Below are positions 18,831-28,138 of a stretch of DNA of 64,000 nt, piece after piece. The notes below the pieces were generated by a model. It had not been told where the DNA came from. It made no database searches and worked only from the letters and a program-made list of their open reading frames with translations. Both the position numbers and the translations under genes were made by a program. Each line of letters begins with the position of its first letter. Position 1 is the stretch's first letter. Origin of the DNA: CAWBBA01 sp963741625 (lineage in GTDB: Bacteria; Desulfobacterota; Desulfomonilia; Desulfomonilales; Desulfomonilaceae); NCBI GenBank assembly GCA_963741625.1, contig CAVUIT010000012.1, positions 868,001 through 932,000 of the forward strand, written 5' to 3'.

Positions 18831-20351
18831 CTATTTCAAACTGTCGACCATTTCCCGCGTAATAACTTTTTTTTCACTTACATAATTAATGAGAAGGTCG
18901 CTGATGACGGGTCCGGAATTGTAAAGATTCTTTCCTTTCTCCTTGAATACCTTATATCCATCTCCGCCTGCGGCCAGAAAGTCGTTAGTAGCCACCGAGT
19001 ATGTCTTGCCCGGGTCAAACGGTTGGTCCCGGACTTTTTCGATTGTAACTCTGTCTCCGTCGAGTGTGTAGCTCAGGCCGAAGGTTTGGAGCTTGCCGCC
19101 ACTGCCCGGCTCCAGCTCCGCGCCCCTTCGGAGCACAGCAATAATATCCTCGCCTGAAAGATTCATCTTCACGACAGTGTCGGGAAAGGGGAGGACCGTA
19201 TATACATCATTCAACGTGATGTCCCCTTCCTTGATGCTCCCTCGTATTGCCCCGCCGTTGAGTATCGCCACATCCGACCGCGAATTCACTGCCATCTCAT
19301 AGGCAATAAGCCTGCCGAGATTCGTCTCCTTGCCGGACCTGACACTCCTACGGGTACCTTCGAGGAACACCTCGGTCTTGCCGATCACCTTACTCAAGCT
19401 GACGTCGAGTCGAGCCTTGTATTCCGCAATGATCGCCGCAATTTCCTGGTCCTCTTTGATCGCGGAAGTCAACTCAATCAATTCTCCCTTGTAATTGGTT
19501 ATTTTTCCGTCCACGACATCGAGGTCGAGTTTCCCTACATATCGGGCATACGCGCCGGCTTGAGAGATGATGGTCTGGTTGACCTTCATGGGTTGAAAAA
19601 TGGCTGTGTGAGAATGCCCCCCCACTATGACGCCAATTTTGGGGCAAGCTTCCGCCAGTTTCTTGTCCTCGTCCACACCAAGGTGGGTGAGTGCAATCAC
19701 CAGGTCTTTTTCACCGACCCGGTCCAGAATTCCTTTTGCAGTAGCAATGGGATCGTCGAACACCAGTCCCTTTACGTTGTCAGGATGGGTGGTCGTGGGA
19801 GTGTCGGTGGTGGTGAGACCGAAAATTACCACCGTTGTGTTGGACTCCGGGTATTTCTTTTCGAGGAGGCCCTGAAATACGTGCTGGCCCGAAGAGGCCC
19901 TCGTGTTTGAGCTGAGAAGGGGGAACTCCATCAGCGGCTTGAGATCGACCAGGAGGTTATCCTGACCGTAGTCGAACTCGTGATTGCCCACCGTCATGGC
20001 GTTGAATTTCATCTTGTTCATCAGCTTGACGCCGAGTTTTCCCCTAAAAGCCGTTGAAAATGGGGTCCCCATGAGCAGATCACCCGCCATGAACAGCAAG
20101 GTGTGACGTCCCTCAGCCTCGTTCCGCGCCTGCACTTCTTTGAGTACTGTCTGGGCTCTGGCGAATCCTCCAATCAGTCCCTGGACCCCGGACTCCGAGT
20201 ACGGCAAGTAGTGGGCATGGGGATCGTTCATGTGGAGAATGGTCAGCTTAAGCGCCTCGGCCGCTTGAGATGCGCCGACGATGAACAGACATGAAAACGA
20301 CAAGGTGAGAACGAGCGAAAGAGTAATCTTGGCGCGAAAGTTGAGAAGCAT
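18831..20351 (-). CDS. Exported 5'-nucleotidase / UDP-sugar hydrolase family protein
   Basis: A 506-residue periplasmic metallophosphoesterase with a signal peptide (cleavage after SQA, about residue 31). The N-terminal calcineurin-like domain shows HMNDPHAHY, MAGDLLMGTPF, VGNHEFDYGQDN, and GGHSHTAIF with the metal ligands. The C-terminal 5'-nucleotidase domain contains NGGAIRGSIKEGDITLNDVY and NDFLAAGGDGYKVF. It would hydrolyse nucleotides to nucleosides and phosphate outside the cytoplasm. Specificity (5'-nucleotides, UDP-sugars, 2',3'-cyclic nucleotides) cannot be resolved from sequence alone. Confidence 0.93.
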   Translation of the reverse strand: MLLNFRAKITLSLVLTLSFSCLFIVGASQAAEALKLTILHMNDPHAHYLPYSESGVQGLIGGFARAQTVLKEVQARNEAEGRHTLLFMAGDLLMGTPFSTAFRGKLGVKLMNKMKFNAMTVGNHEFDYGQDNLLVDLKPLMEFPLLSSNTRASSGQHVFQGLLEKKYPESNTTVVIFGLTTTDTPTTTHPDNVKGLVFDDPIATAKGILDRVGEKDLVIALTHLGVDEDKKLAEACPKIGVIVGGHSHTAIFQPMKVNQTIISQAGAYARYVGKLDLDVVDGKITNYKGELIELTSAIKEDQEIAAIIAEYKARLDVSLSKVIGKTEVFLEGTRRSVRSGKETNLGRLIAYEMAVNSRSDVAILNGGAIRGSIKEGDITLNDVYTVLPFPDTVVKMNLSGEDIIAVLRRGAELEPGSGGKLQTFGLSYTLDGDRVTIEKVRDQPFDPGKTYSVATNDFLAAGGDGYKVFKEKGKNLYNSGPVISDLLINYVSEKKVITREMVDSLK

Positions 20352-20450
20352 CTCTTTGCCCCTTGATTTGAATGTGACTGTACGAACGCAACCGAGGAAA
20401 ATAGTCTTAGCCGGGGATCCAGCGCATCGGAGCAGAAAACCTAGAGACGG

Positions 20451-20528
20451 TGGTCGGGGTGGCCGGATTTGAACCGGCGGCCTCGTGCTCCCAAGGCACG
20501 CGCGCTAACCAGGCTGCGCTACACCCCG
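20451..20528 (-). tRNA. tRNA-Pro (anticodon TGG), CCA encoded
   Basis: Read on the minus strand, the cloverleaf has acceptor arms CGGGGTG and CACCCCG, then discriminator A and an encoded CCA. The anticodon stem is CGTGC/GCACG with loop CTTGGGA, giving anticodon TGG and the G37 expected for proline tRNAs. The T-loop GGTTCAAATCC is canonical. It lies immediately downstream of the HEPN/MNT gene block, a common place for accessory DNA to enter. Confidence 0.95.
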
Positions 20529-20657
20529 CAACCTCTCTTTATAGTTCGGAGGAGCCCAAATCGCAAGAGTCTTTGGACGAGGAAACAAATTAACCGTAGC
20601 CGAGAAAGTTGGGAGATTACGCCTCATCAGGGACGATTCATGCACAATCTAAAAGAC

Positions 20658-21020
20658 CTAGATTTGTCCTTTCTCAGGAATCGGGGGCATCACTGCCTCC
20701 AGCAGCGCTATCAGTTCCGGAACATATATCTTTACAACTTTCCACACGATCTTGTGGTCTATGTCACCGTATTCATGTGCAAGAACGTGCCGCTGGCCGA
20801 TAATACGAGACCATGGGAATTCAGGATGGGATTGCTTAAATTCATTAGAGATTTTCCTGGCGGCTTCCCCGATAATCTCAATCTTGCGCTCGATGGCAGC
20901 CTGCAAGATCTCATCGACTAGGTAATCTTCGAAGGCCCTGTCCCCAACGAATCGGAGAACCGCGCGTGCTGCTTCGAGCATGTCCCACAAATAAGCAGAA
21001 TCGACTTCCTTAAGCGGCAT
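20658..21020 (-). CDS. HepT-like RNase toxin (HEPN, DUF86)
   Basis: A 120-residue all-helical HEPN protein. The RNase motif RX4HXY is intact as R77-HVLA-H82-E-Y84. In known HepT/MntA systems this protein is an RNA-cleaving toxin, and the partner nucleotidyltransferase neutralises it by adding AMP to the tyrosine of that motif; Y84 would be the target. The gene overlaps the end of the MNT gene by 11 bases on the same strand, so the pair is coupled. The start is an ATG inside the MNT gene. The function is inferred from the family, not shown here. Confidence 0.85.
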   Translation of the reverse strand: MPLKEVDSAYLWDMLEAARAVLRFVGDRAFEDYLVDEILQAAIERKIEIIGEAARKISNEFKQSHPEFPWSRIIGQRHVLAHEYGDIDHKIVWKVVKIYVPELIALLEAVMPPIPEKGQI

Positions 21021-21309
21021 AAATCACACGCTGAGTTCGCAAGATTTCATGTCGGCGGAATGGATTGCGCAGACCGGATTTTAGCACCAGGTCAACGTCG
21101 CGCCCAAAGATAACCCTCAGTTCCTCCTGCATATCCACGAGATCGTAAAGGCTCAAGTCCGAATCTTCTGCAAAAGTCACAAGAACATCGACGTCACTGT
21201 CTGGACCAAAATCCTCCCGCAATATCGAGCCGAACAAGGCAAGCTCGATAATCTTCCATCTACGGCAGAAGTTCTCTATTTTGGACGTTGGAATGTCAAC
21301 AATGCTCAT
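21010..21309 (-). CDS. MntA-like minimal nucleotidyltransferase (antitoxin of the first module)
   Basis: A 99-residue minimal nucleotidyltransferase with the exact catalytic signature GSX10DXD: G27-S28, then D39 and D41 (FGSILREDFG and DSDVDVLVTF). It is predicted to AMPylate the HepT toxin encoded next. Its start overlaps the stop of the upstream second nucleotidyltransferase by four bases (ATGA), so the four genes from 22050 to 20658 form one overlapping operon on the minus strand. Confidence 0.87.
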   Translation of the reverse strand: MSIVDIPTSKIENFCRRWKIIELALFGSILREDFGPDSDVDVLVTFAEDSDLSLYDLVDMQEELRVIFGRDVDLVLKSGLRNPFRRHEILRTQRVIYAA

Positions 21310-21707
21310 GGATTTGACTCACAGGTCATAATTTCAGGTTCACAGGACGGGGCTTCATACACCCACACGGTTTCTTGCCCCAGCGTGCGCGCAAAACGGC
21401 CGCCTTCTATCCGGAGCGATTGCCATTCCATCGAGGTGTACACTAGCAGTTCCGAGGGAACAGGAAGCGGGCTGAGGTCCCAGGTGAGCGAGCGACGTTC
21501 AAACGGCTCCATAGCATGGTCAACTATGACAACGAGATCCAAGTCACTCCCCACGCCCCAATCTCCACGCGCGTATGACCCGAAGTACCCCAACTTGATT
21601 ATCCCCTCGCGGCTGTTTACGGCTATGTGGGCCCAATCACGAACCGCGTGGTCCACCTCGCTGCGATCAGGCCATTTGAACACAGATGAATTCAAGGATC
21701 TCACCGG
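21306..21707 (-). CDS. Nucleotidyltransferase-domain protein (second module)
   Basis: A 133-residue MNT-fold protein. ATG 21707 is chosen because GGAGG lies nine bases upstream; the reading frame is open further upstream. The active site is again GSX10DXD: G44-S45 (YFGSYARGDWG) with D56 and D58. It is larger and diverges from the 99-residue MntA, with a C-terminal part containing ERRSLTWDLSPLPVP. It overlaps the end of the HEPN gene upstream by about 40 bases and the next gene by four. It is probably the partner of that HEPN protein. Confidence 0.85.
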   Translation of the reverse strand, partial: PVRSLNSSVFKWPDRSEVDHAVRDWAHIAVNSREGIIKLGYFGSYARGDWGVGSDLDLVVIVDHAMEPFERRSLTWDLSPLPVPSELLVYTSMEWQSLRIEGGRFARTLGQETVWVYEAPSCEPEIMTCESNP

Positions 21708-22050
21708 CATAGCGAATTGCCTCCGCGCTCTGAATTGCCCCATAGTGCTCAAACGGGGCTCCTTCAGGGTGTCCGTTCGCATAACGAGTAGGAATGTAAA
21801 AGTTATCCAACACTTTCGCCTTGTCGATCAGATCTTCAGGAGGCGGTGAAGGTAGTTCCATCAAAAGTCGTGCCACCACATGCCCCCACGCCTCCTGGCC
21901 CAGCGACAGATGCAGCGCTTTTACGGCCTTTTCAGCAGACTGTTGAGCTGCAAAACACGCCCATTCGTGCCGGCCCTCCAATTTGGATGCCCGAGCGTGT
22001 TCAAGATCTCGCACTGATTGCGCCAGCCAGTCCTTTGACCGATTTGACAC
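21667..22050 (-). CDS. HEPN-domain protein (second module)
   Basis: A 127-residue helical HEPN protein of the type with AQQSAEKAVKALHLSLG in helix two and a C-terminal RX4H motif (R89 to H94 in TRYANGHPEGAPFEHYG). It heads the four-gene operon and is followed by its nucleotidyltransferase partner with overlap. HEPN proteins of this branch are proposed RNases or toxin-like partners of MNT enzymes. Whether it still cleaves RNA is unknown, as its motif lacks the HXY form of HepT. Confidence 0.83.
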   Translation of the reverse strand: MSNRSKDWLAQSVRDLEHARASKLEGRHEWACFAAQQSAEKAVKALHLSLGQEAWGHVVARLLMELPSPPPEDLIDKAKVLDNFYIPTRYANGHPEGAPFEHYGAIQSAEAIRYAGEILEFICVQMA

Positions 22051-22084
22051 CGGAACCTCTCTCAGGATTCGATTACCCGAAGTT

Positions 22085-22693
22085 TCAAGGGGCTAGTTTT
22101 CGTAAAAACTCGGCAAATTGCCTCAGAGCACGGCCGCGATGACTGACTCGGTTTTTGGACTCTTGGTCCATTTGTGAAAAGGTACAACCCGCCTCTTCGA
22201 AGTAGAAAATGGGGTCGTACCCGAAGCCGAAGCTTCCCTGAGGTTCGCGAGTTATTCGGCCCTCGCACACACCGCGAAAAAGATTCTCTTCGCCATCGGG
22301 AGCCACGAGGGCCACAGCGCAAACGAACCTGGCCGACCGCGCGGGATCAGGGACGTCTGCCATTTCTTCAAGGACTCGCAAGTATTTTTCCTCATCAGAG
22401 GCGCTGTCGCCCGCGTATCGCGCCGAATGTACTCCCGGACGACCATCCAGAGCGTCAACGCACAGCCCCGAGTCGTCAGCGAGAGTTACTATGCCCGTCG
22501 AGTACGCCATCATTCGCGCCTTCTTCAGAGCATTTTCTTCGAAGGTTTCCCTGTCTTCGACTACCTCCGGAATGCCGGGAACTTCTGACAACGAGAGAAA
22601 CAAAGCAGGAAGCCCTTTAACGAGGTTTCGGATTTCCTGGACCTTCCCCTGGTTTGTCGTCGCTATAAGGATTTTGTCCGGCATCCTGTGCAT
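22085..22693 (-). CDS. rdgB: XTP/dITP pyrophosphatase (RdgB/HAM1)
   Basis: A 202-residue house-cleaning nucleotidase that hydrolyses XTP, ITP and dITP to monophosphates and keeps deaminated purines out of nucleic acids. Family motifs are ATTNQGKVQEIRNL at the N-terminus, TLADDSGLCVDALDGRPGVHSARYAG (active site), and GSFGFGYDPIFYFEEAGCTFSQM. The start may be ATG 22693 (AGGTC upstream) or ATG 22684. The gene lies upstream of the HEPN/MNT operon on the same strand, 35 bases away. Confidence 0.95.
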   Translation of the reverse strand: MHRMPDKILIATTNQGKVQEIRNLVKGLPALFLSLSEVPGIPEVVEDRETFEENALKKARMMAYSTGIVTLADDSGLCVDALDGRPGVHSARYAGDSASDEEKYLRVLEEMADVPDPARSARFVCAVALVAPDGEENLFRGVCEGRITREPQGSFGFGYDPIFYFEEAGCTFSQMDQESKNRVSHRGRALRQFAEFLRKLAP

Positions 22694-22717
22694 AAAAGAC
22701 CTGCTGTTATTTCAATG

Positions 22718-22797
22718 GTAGAGGCACGGCATGCTGTGCCCTTGCAGCTAAAGAATCCGGTCGCTTTGTGTGTGGTGAGGGTATGCCATGCCCCTAC
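22718..22797. repeat. Dispersed inverted repeat (type B), upstream of rdgB
   Basis: Two imperfect palindromic halves face each other: GGTAGAGGCACGGCATGCTG at 22718 and GAGGGTATGCCATGCCCCTAC ending at 22797. It is similar in design to elements at 48665 and 59133, with GTAGGG/CCCTAC ends around a GC-rich hairpin. It fills most of the 175-base gap between rdgB and the penicillin acylase gene and encodes no protein. Confidence 0.6.
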
Positions 22798-22868
22798 AAA
22801 TCCGACGGTCTGCACAGCACCTTTCTCATGGGTCTTGCAGTCGCCCTTAGCAATTATTGCACGACGCC

Positions 22869-25303
22869 TCACTTCAGCGAGAGTGAACCCGCCGGGACTG
22901 ACTTGAAGATGACCGTACTGAATCCGCTTTTCCGTATGTCCGCAGTCAGGACGGGGTCACGAAATGACCGACCGCTGAGCCAAGCCCGAGTCTGGTCCCT
23001 GTAATGTGGGGAAAAGAAGTGAGCAGAGGCGCCCATTGGGCTGGCTCCGGCAACTTGCGCCGGCTGGGTCATGTCAACCACCTGCCTCAGAGACATGCCG
23101 GCCGGCACATGAAACGGATGCGCCTGAGACCAGCCTGCAAAATTGATCGTGTCTGAAGCGCCCGAAATGGGAATGGGCCCCACCTGATACAGGGCTTCCA
23201 GGAACTTGGATCGCACTGCAAGAGGGTGACGGAATTCTGTCGTGTGGATCTCGCCCCATTTCCACTTCTTGGGGTCAGATCCCATGAGGCTCTGTCCACG
23301 AGCCACCGCTTTCTGAAAGCTCTTTTTCAGCAACTCTTGAGGATTGACGCTTTCGATCCAGCCGGTTTGATCCTCGATGAAGATTCTTTTCACCGCTCTC
23401 GACGCCAGCGGAGGGTAACCCGTGAATCCTCCATAAAGTGATTCGCCCAGTGGCTCTAAGAAAAGCTCCTCGACCAAGGCCTGATAGAATAGACCGAATA
23501 TTGCCGCCGCGGCAGATTCTCCCCCATTTGGAAATCCCACGTTCCCAAAATACGCTCAGCTTTGTCTTCAGATTGATTCCTTTTGTCGTTTCCTTTGAGA
23601 GAATTCAGAAGAATTGGGACTAAGTCTCTTGCGAGCGGTGAAAGGGAATCACACTGTATCCTCTGGAAGCTCTCTGGTTGGTGTACATCGCTTTCTTCAA
23701 GCAACTCCTTGATTCGGGCGGATTTGTCCGTGTCATACCAATAACAACTCACAAAGAATGGATAATCCTTGCCGCCGGGGCGACCGTCAGCCGCGACGCA
23801 ATAGCCTTCAGAAGTGTTGGTCCAGGCTGGAAGCTCCTTGAAGGGGACGAAGCCGCTCCAGTCGTGTATGCCGGTCCACGCGGGCATGGGTAATATCCCG
23901 TCGCTGCCTGGCGGACGGAGCGGGACTTTCCCGGCGAACTGGATTCCGAAGTCCGCTTCTCGGTCGGCCCAGGCCACATTTAGACAGGGAGCGATCAGCA
24001 CACTAAGCGATTTTTCGATTTCCGAGCGGTTACGGGATCTGTTCAAGCTGTACAATGCCGGGAAAAGACCAAGCCCCTCCCGCCCCGTCCAACTCAGGGA
24101 GAGTGCCCGGCCCTTGTCGACTTCTGACACCAAAGGACCTGTCTCGGTCATTCTTATAACCCGAGTAGCAACAGAGCCTCCTTTGAGACGGTAATTCTCT
24201 TTGTGTTCTTCCAACTTCCGCCACCGGTCTACCCGCCAATAGCTTTTTGGAGTGTCCGATTCAAGACGCTCTACAAACAGATCTGCATCGTCGACAGGCG
24301 CAGGGACGCAGCCCCAGCCCAAATAGTCGTTCGTGCCCGCAATTGCCACGGGTACGCCCGGAATGAAAGTTCCAGAAAGGTGAAATTCTCCAGCGGCCAG
24401 TCGCGCCTTATACCAAAATCCCGGTGCTGCCAGAGTCTGATAAATTGAGCACGCGGCCATGGGCTTCCCACTCTGGCTTTTCCCACTGCCAACAGTCCAA
24501 GCGCAGCCCCCGCGAAGACCGGGAACACGGTCGAAAATGCGACTGCTCCCAGGTCTTGGGAATAGAATCCCGTTCGGGTCCCACCGCCCCAGGTCAGTGG
24601 CCACAAAAGCCGCTACAGCTCCAGGATCTGTAGGAAAGAGCTGTAGAGCCCTATCTTTACCTAGCCGGGCGACCAGGCGGGTGAGGATCGGATCTACACG
24701 TGCAGCTACGGAGCTTTCCCATGCCAATCCAGCCAGTATGGAGGAGACGTCTTGCGGCGAAAAAGGCGCAGGGCGGTAATCCAAAAGCGAGAACTCGACG
24801 GGGAGTTTTCTCGCATGCGCCGAGATGTATTTGTTGATGCCCTGAACGAACTTCTCAAGCCATCGGCGCTCGCGCTCGCCCAAACGTTCCCGAGCGTCTT
24901 CAGCAAGCCTTCCCGCCCTCACAGTCCTCATGAGGTGGTCGCCTTCCAGGTACTCCACTCCGAGGATCTCAGCAAGCCGACCTTGGCCCGCCTTCCGCAG
25001 GTAATCCATTTGCCATAAGCGATCCTGGGCCATTACGTATCCCAGTACCATGGCCACATCATCTTCGTTTTCCCCGATAATCCCGGGGACGCCGCTTTGG
25101 TCCCTCAAAACGCGGACATCTGCGATGAGGCCGGGAGTCTGAACGAGAGCTTCGCTGTCCGGAAGCAGGGAAACGACAAAAAAGTATATCCATAAAGCCC
25201 CGACGCCGGCTATTAGAATCAGCGCAACAGGGATGGCTGTGAATATCCTCATCAGCCAGACCGGATCAATGTCCTTTTTCAGGAAGGCTTTGGCTAAAGT
25301 CAA
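22869..25303 (-). CDS. Penicillin acylase-family Ntn hydrolase, frameshifted
   Basis: About 810 residues in two frames. An N-terminal membrane segment (about residues 18-42) is followed by the alpha-chain motif GYVMAQDRLWQMDYLRKAGQG. The chain junction that normally reads GSN-W is GCAWTVGSGKSQSGKP, so the autocatalytic serine is a cysteine and the next Asn is Ala. IPGVPVAIAGTNDYLGWG is conserved. The first frame derails at the minus-strand G5 run (23521-23525); adding one G gives MGGESAAAAIFGLF and continues to 22869. Typical substrates are acyl amides, including acyl-homoserine lactones, but the changed active site leaves activity uncertain. The start overlaps meaB's stop (ATGA). Confidence 0.8.
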
Positions 25304-26268
25304 CTAACCGCACCCCCCAAAATTCTTTCCACCAACTCGGAGCTTGCTCCGTAAGGGTCCTTTGTCTTCGCGACTATTTCTTCCACCACTCCGTCCAAGG
25401 CTTGAATGCCCCCGAGTCTTTCCAGTGTCCTCTCCATGAGATTCTCTTTCAGGAGATCCAAAATCTGATTTCTTGCCCTGATCTTGTCACGCTCCATCAG
25501 CCTTTCTCTGCCATGTTCGAGCAAGTAGTGATGATGATCCAGGATCGCCCGATGCAGTTCATCCACCCCTTGGTCGGCTGCAGCGACAGTTTCTATGATG
25601 GGCGGAGTCCATCCGCTTGCCTCGTAGCGGTCGGAAGACATCTGCAGCAGAAACCTGAGTTCGCGCAGCGTCTTAGCCGATCCCTCGCGATCGGCCTTGT
25701 TGACAACAAAGAGGTCTCCGATTTCCATGAGTCCGGCTTTGATGGCCTGAATTTCGTCCCCCATCCCCGGAATCGTGACCAGCACCGTGGTGTGGGCATT
25801 GTGTGCTATGTCAACCTCGTCCTGTCCCACCCCGACGGTCTCCACGATTATGACATCCTTGCCCATAGCGTCGAGCACCACAATGGCATCCGCAGTGGAC
25901 CTAGTGAGTCCGCCGAATTTCCCCCGAGTAGCCATGGACCGAATGAAAACGCCTTCGTCCAGAAAATGCTTCTGCATTCTGATCCGGTCGCCTAGAATAG
26001 CCCCTCCCGTGAACGGACTGGTGGGATCGACCGCGAGTATGCCGACGGTCTTTCCGTCTTGGCGAAACCTTGAGACCACACGATCCACCAGCGTGGACTT
26101 CCCAACGCCTGGGGAGCCGGTAAATCCAATTACATGGGCGCGTCCCGCGTGACGATAGAGCACAGCCAATTCGGCAAACACGCCTCTGTCCCCGTCGTCG
26201 ATACGGCGGATCAGTTGGGCGGTGGCCCGCATGTCGCCCTGAATGATTTTTTCAGCGAACAAGGGCAT
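25300..26268 (-). CDS. meaB: Methylmalonyl-CoA mutase-associated GTPase MeaB
   Basis: A 322-residue G3E-family P-loop GTPase that protects and loads B12-dependent acyl-CoA mutases. Walker A is GFTGSPGVGKSTLVDRVV (about residues 49-66). VDPTSPFTGGAILGDRIRM is the conserved switch region, and VVNKADREG is the guanine-specificity NKAD motif. The C-terminal dimerisation arm is present. No mutase gene lies in this window, so the client enzyme is encoded elsewhere. Its stop overlaps the acylase start by four bases. Confidence 0.94.
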   Translation of the reverse strand: MPLFAEKIIQGDMRATAQLIRRIDDGDRGVFAELAVLYRHAGRAHVIGFTGSPGVGKSTLVDRVVSRFRQDGKTVGILAVDPTSPFTGGAILGDRIRMQKHFLDEGVFIRSMATRGKFGGLTRSTADAIVVLDAMGKDVIIVETVGVGQDEVDIAHNAHTTVLVTIPGMGDEIQAIKAGLMEIGDLFVVNKADREGSAKTLRELRFLLQMSSDRYEASGWTPPIIETVAAADQGVDELHRAILDHHHYLLEHGRERLMERDKIRARNQILDLLKENLMERTLERLGGIQALDGVVEEIVAKTKDPYGASSELVERILGGAVS

Positions 26269-26514
26269 GGTGTCTCAAGAATCCGATATGACGAGCTATT
26301 TACGTTTACAATGAACATTCCCGGCGATGACCAGTCGTCAGATTTCACTGGTCCCTAACTCGGTTATTGGTAGAAGTCGGAGGCCGAATTGTCAATAGTA
26401 AATAAGATTTTACGCATGAGTTTTACGTACCGACTTGAAAAGAGTATAAAGACATGGAATTGAAAACGGCAATTTGGGTTGAAGGTGTAAATTGTCGATG
26501 TTAGGATTCGCTTG

Positions 26515-26997
26515 ATGAAAGAATATATTTTGATCCTGCTCAGGGCAGCGCTGATCCTGGTTTGCGCTTCACTCGTCGGGCTGGGCGTAAACCTGATAAG
26601 CCCGAAGTCCTTACCCTGGGAATACGTTCCGCCGAAGGAAGTCGAGGTGCGCGGTGTGAAGGTCCCGTTGATTGACGAGCAGGCCGCGTTCGGCTTTTTC
26701 GGCTCTGAGGAGACTGTATTCGTGGACACTCGCAAGAAGGAAGACTATTCCGAGCGCCATGTAAAGGGGGCGGTTTTCATCACCCCGGAGGAAAAGGAGG
26801 AGCTATTCCCCATGGTGCAGCCTCTCCTCCCGGAGGATGCTCGGGTTATCCTGTACTGCTACGGGCCGGAATGCGACATGGCCGAACAAGTCGCTGACTT
26901 CCTGGCTCAGTTGGGGTACACGAAGATGATGATTATGTCCGCCGGCTTTCGCGCTTGGGAAAAAGCAGGCCATCCGGTGGAGGGTAAAGGCAAATAA
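26515..26997 (+). CDS. Membrane-anchored rhodanese-domain protein
   Basis: A 160-residue protein with one N-terminal transmembrane helix (about residues 5-25) and one rhodanese domain facing the periplasm. VFVDTRKKEDYSERHVKGAVF is the CH2A-like motif. The active-site loop begins with the cysteine in LYCYGPECDMAEQVADFL, and a second cysteine follows five residues later. Such domains transfer sulfane sulfur or bind it. The ATG has TTAGGA upstream. The 5' gap 26269-26511 shows nothing recognisable. Confidence 0.88.
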   Translation: MKEYILILLRAALILVCASLVGLGVNLISPKSLPWEYVPPKEVEVRGVKVPLIDEQAAFGFFGSEETVFVDTRKKEDYSERHVKGAVFITPEEKEELFPMVQPLLPEDARVILYCYGPECDMAEQVADFLAQLGYTKMMIMSAGFRAWEKAGHPVEGKGK

Positions 26998-27135
26998 ATT
27001 GGTGGGTTAACTTTGGTCAGAAGATTTTCTGCGCTCGTGTGTTGAGAAAGTTGATCTGTGGCGGCCATACGACAGACCTGGACGTGCGAGACGCACTCTT
27101 ATATATTGTGTTGCGACTGTTTGCTAGGAGAGCCA

Positions 27136-28125
27136 ATGACTGATCGTTACCAGCAATTCCTTGGATCCGATCCTGGGATGATAGTGGAGCTTGTAGATGA
27201 CTCCGTCTCGCCCTATCTCGTACGCACCGACGATGGATTTGAATTCTGCATAAGTGCCGAAGATTTTAAAGACTATTACCGTAAAGAAGGGAGTCCCACG
27301 CCTCAGCGTTGGGCCCATCTTGTGACCGATCCTGACAGCGGCTCGGTGGATTCTCGCAAGATGGCGGAAGTGATGGACATCCTCCATTCTTTTGAAGAAG
27401 TGCTTCAAGATTTCGACAAGTCAAGGGCTGTTGTGAGAGAAGCCCTCAAGGTGATTGGGAGCAATTCGAAGGCCGACATCAGCGAGGCGCGAAGACAGCT
27501 CGAGACCTTGGGTCTCAATATCACGGGACTAACGGATAAGCATTGGGACCGTCTTTTGACTGTCACAGACGATCTAAGAGCTCTCCTGTTGAGCGACTAC
27601 TGCGCTGTCCTTCAGGTTCCCGACTTACCCGAGATCCGGAGCGCCGGCGATCAGACGGAAGGGCAAGTGCCGCCCCAATCAAGACCGGAAGGAAAGAAGA
27701 CTCCGAAGAAGATCGCGGCCGAGGGCCGTATCGGTAGGATGAAAAACGTTGATATGGATGTCCAGGGGGACAATTTCACCATCACCATTGACCTTTCAAA
27801 AGAGTTTGGCCCTTCCAAGTCAGGGAAAACCATTATTGTGGCTTCAACTGAAGGAAACAAGACGATTCCGGGCCGCATAGAAAAGATCGGTCTGAATGTT
27901 TACAGGCAACCTGACAAGAAGGGGAGCAAAGGGCGGCGTCAGTCGTTCAAGAATGTTGCAATGGCCGTGGAGGGAGACCGGCTGAGCATAACTGTGGATC
28001 TTTCAGTAGAGCTTGGTCCGTCGAAATCCGGCAAGACAATAATGATCGCTTCAACTGGTGGAAATCAACTGGTCTACGGGAGAGAGGAAAAGATAGGTCT
28101 CAACCTATACAGGAAGATCGAGTAA
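27136..28125 (+). CDS. Uncharacterised protein with a duplicated C-terminal domain
   Basis: A 329-residue soluble protein. ATG 27136 is chosen because AGGAGAG lies just upstream; the longer ORF from 27058 adds improbable sequence. Residues 1-160 are of unknown type, and about 165-200 is a Pro/Lys-rich linker. Residues 202-257 and 271-326 are two copies of a 56-residue unit sharing GPSKSGKT, IASTxGN and EKIGLNxYR. The two copies are about two-thirds identical by eye. No family or function is assigned. A ferritin-like gene follows 13 bases downstream and is probably in the same operon. Confidence 0.8.
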   Translation: MTDRYQQFLGSDPGMIVELVDDSVSPYLVRTDDGFEFCISAEDFKDYYRKEGSPTPQRWAHLVTDPDSGSVDSRKMAEVMDILHSFEEVLQDFDKSRAVVREALKVIGSNSKADISEARRQLETLGLNITGLTDKHWDRLLTVTDDLRALLLSDYCAVLQVPDLPEIRSAGDQTEGQVPPQSRPEGKKTPKKIAAEGRIGRMKNVDMDVQGDNFTITIDLSKEFGPSKSGKTIIVASTEGNKTIPGRIEKIGLNVYRQPDKKGSKGRRQSFKNVAMAVEGDRLSITVDLSVELGPSKSGKTIMIASTGGNQLVYGREEKIGLNLYRKIE

Positions 28126-28138
28126 GGAGGCTCTGTTT

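Noticed and set aside
20451..22050. A tRNA-integrated genomic island with direct repeats
   Set aside because: No integrase and no duplicated tRNA 3' end was found within the window; only the adjacency is supported.
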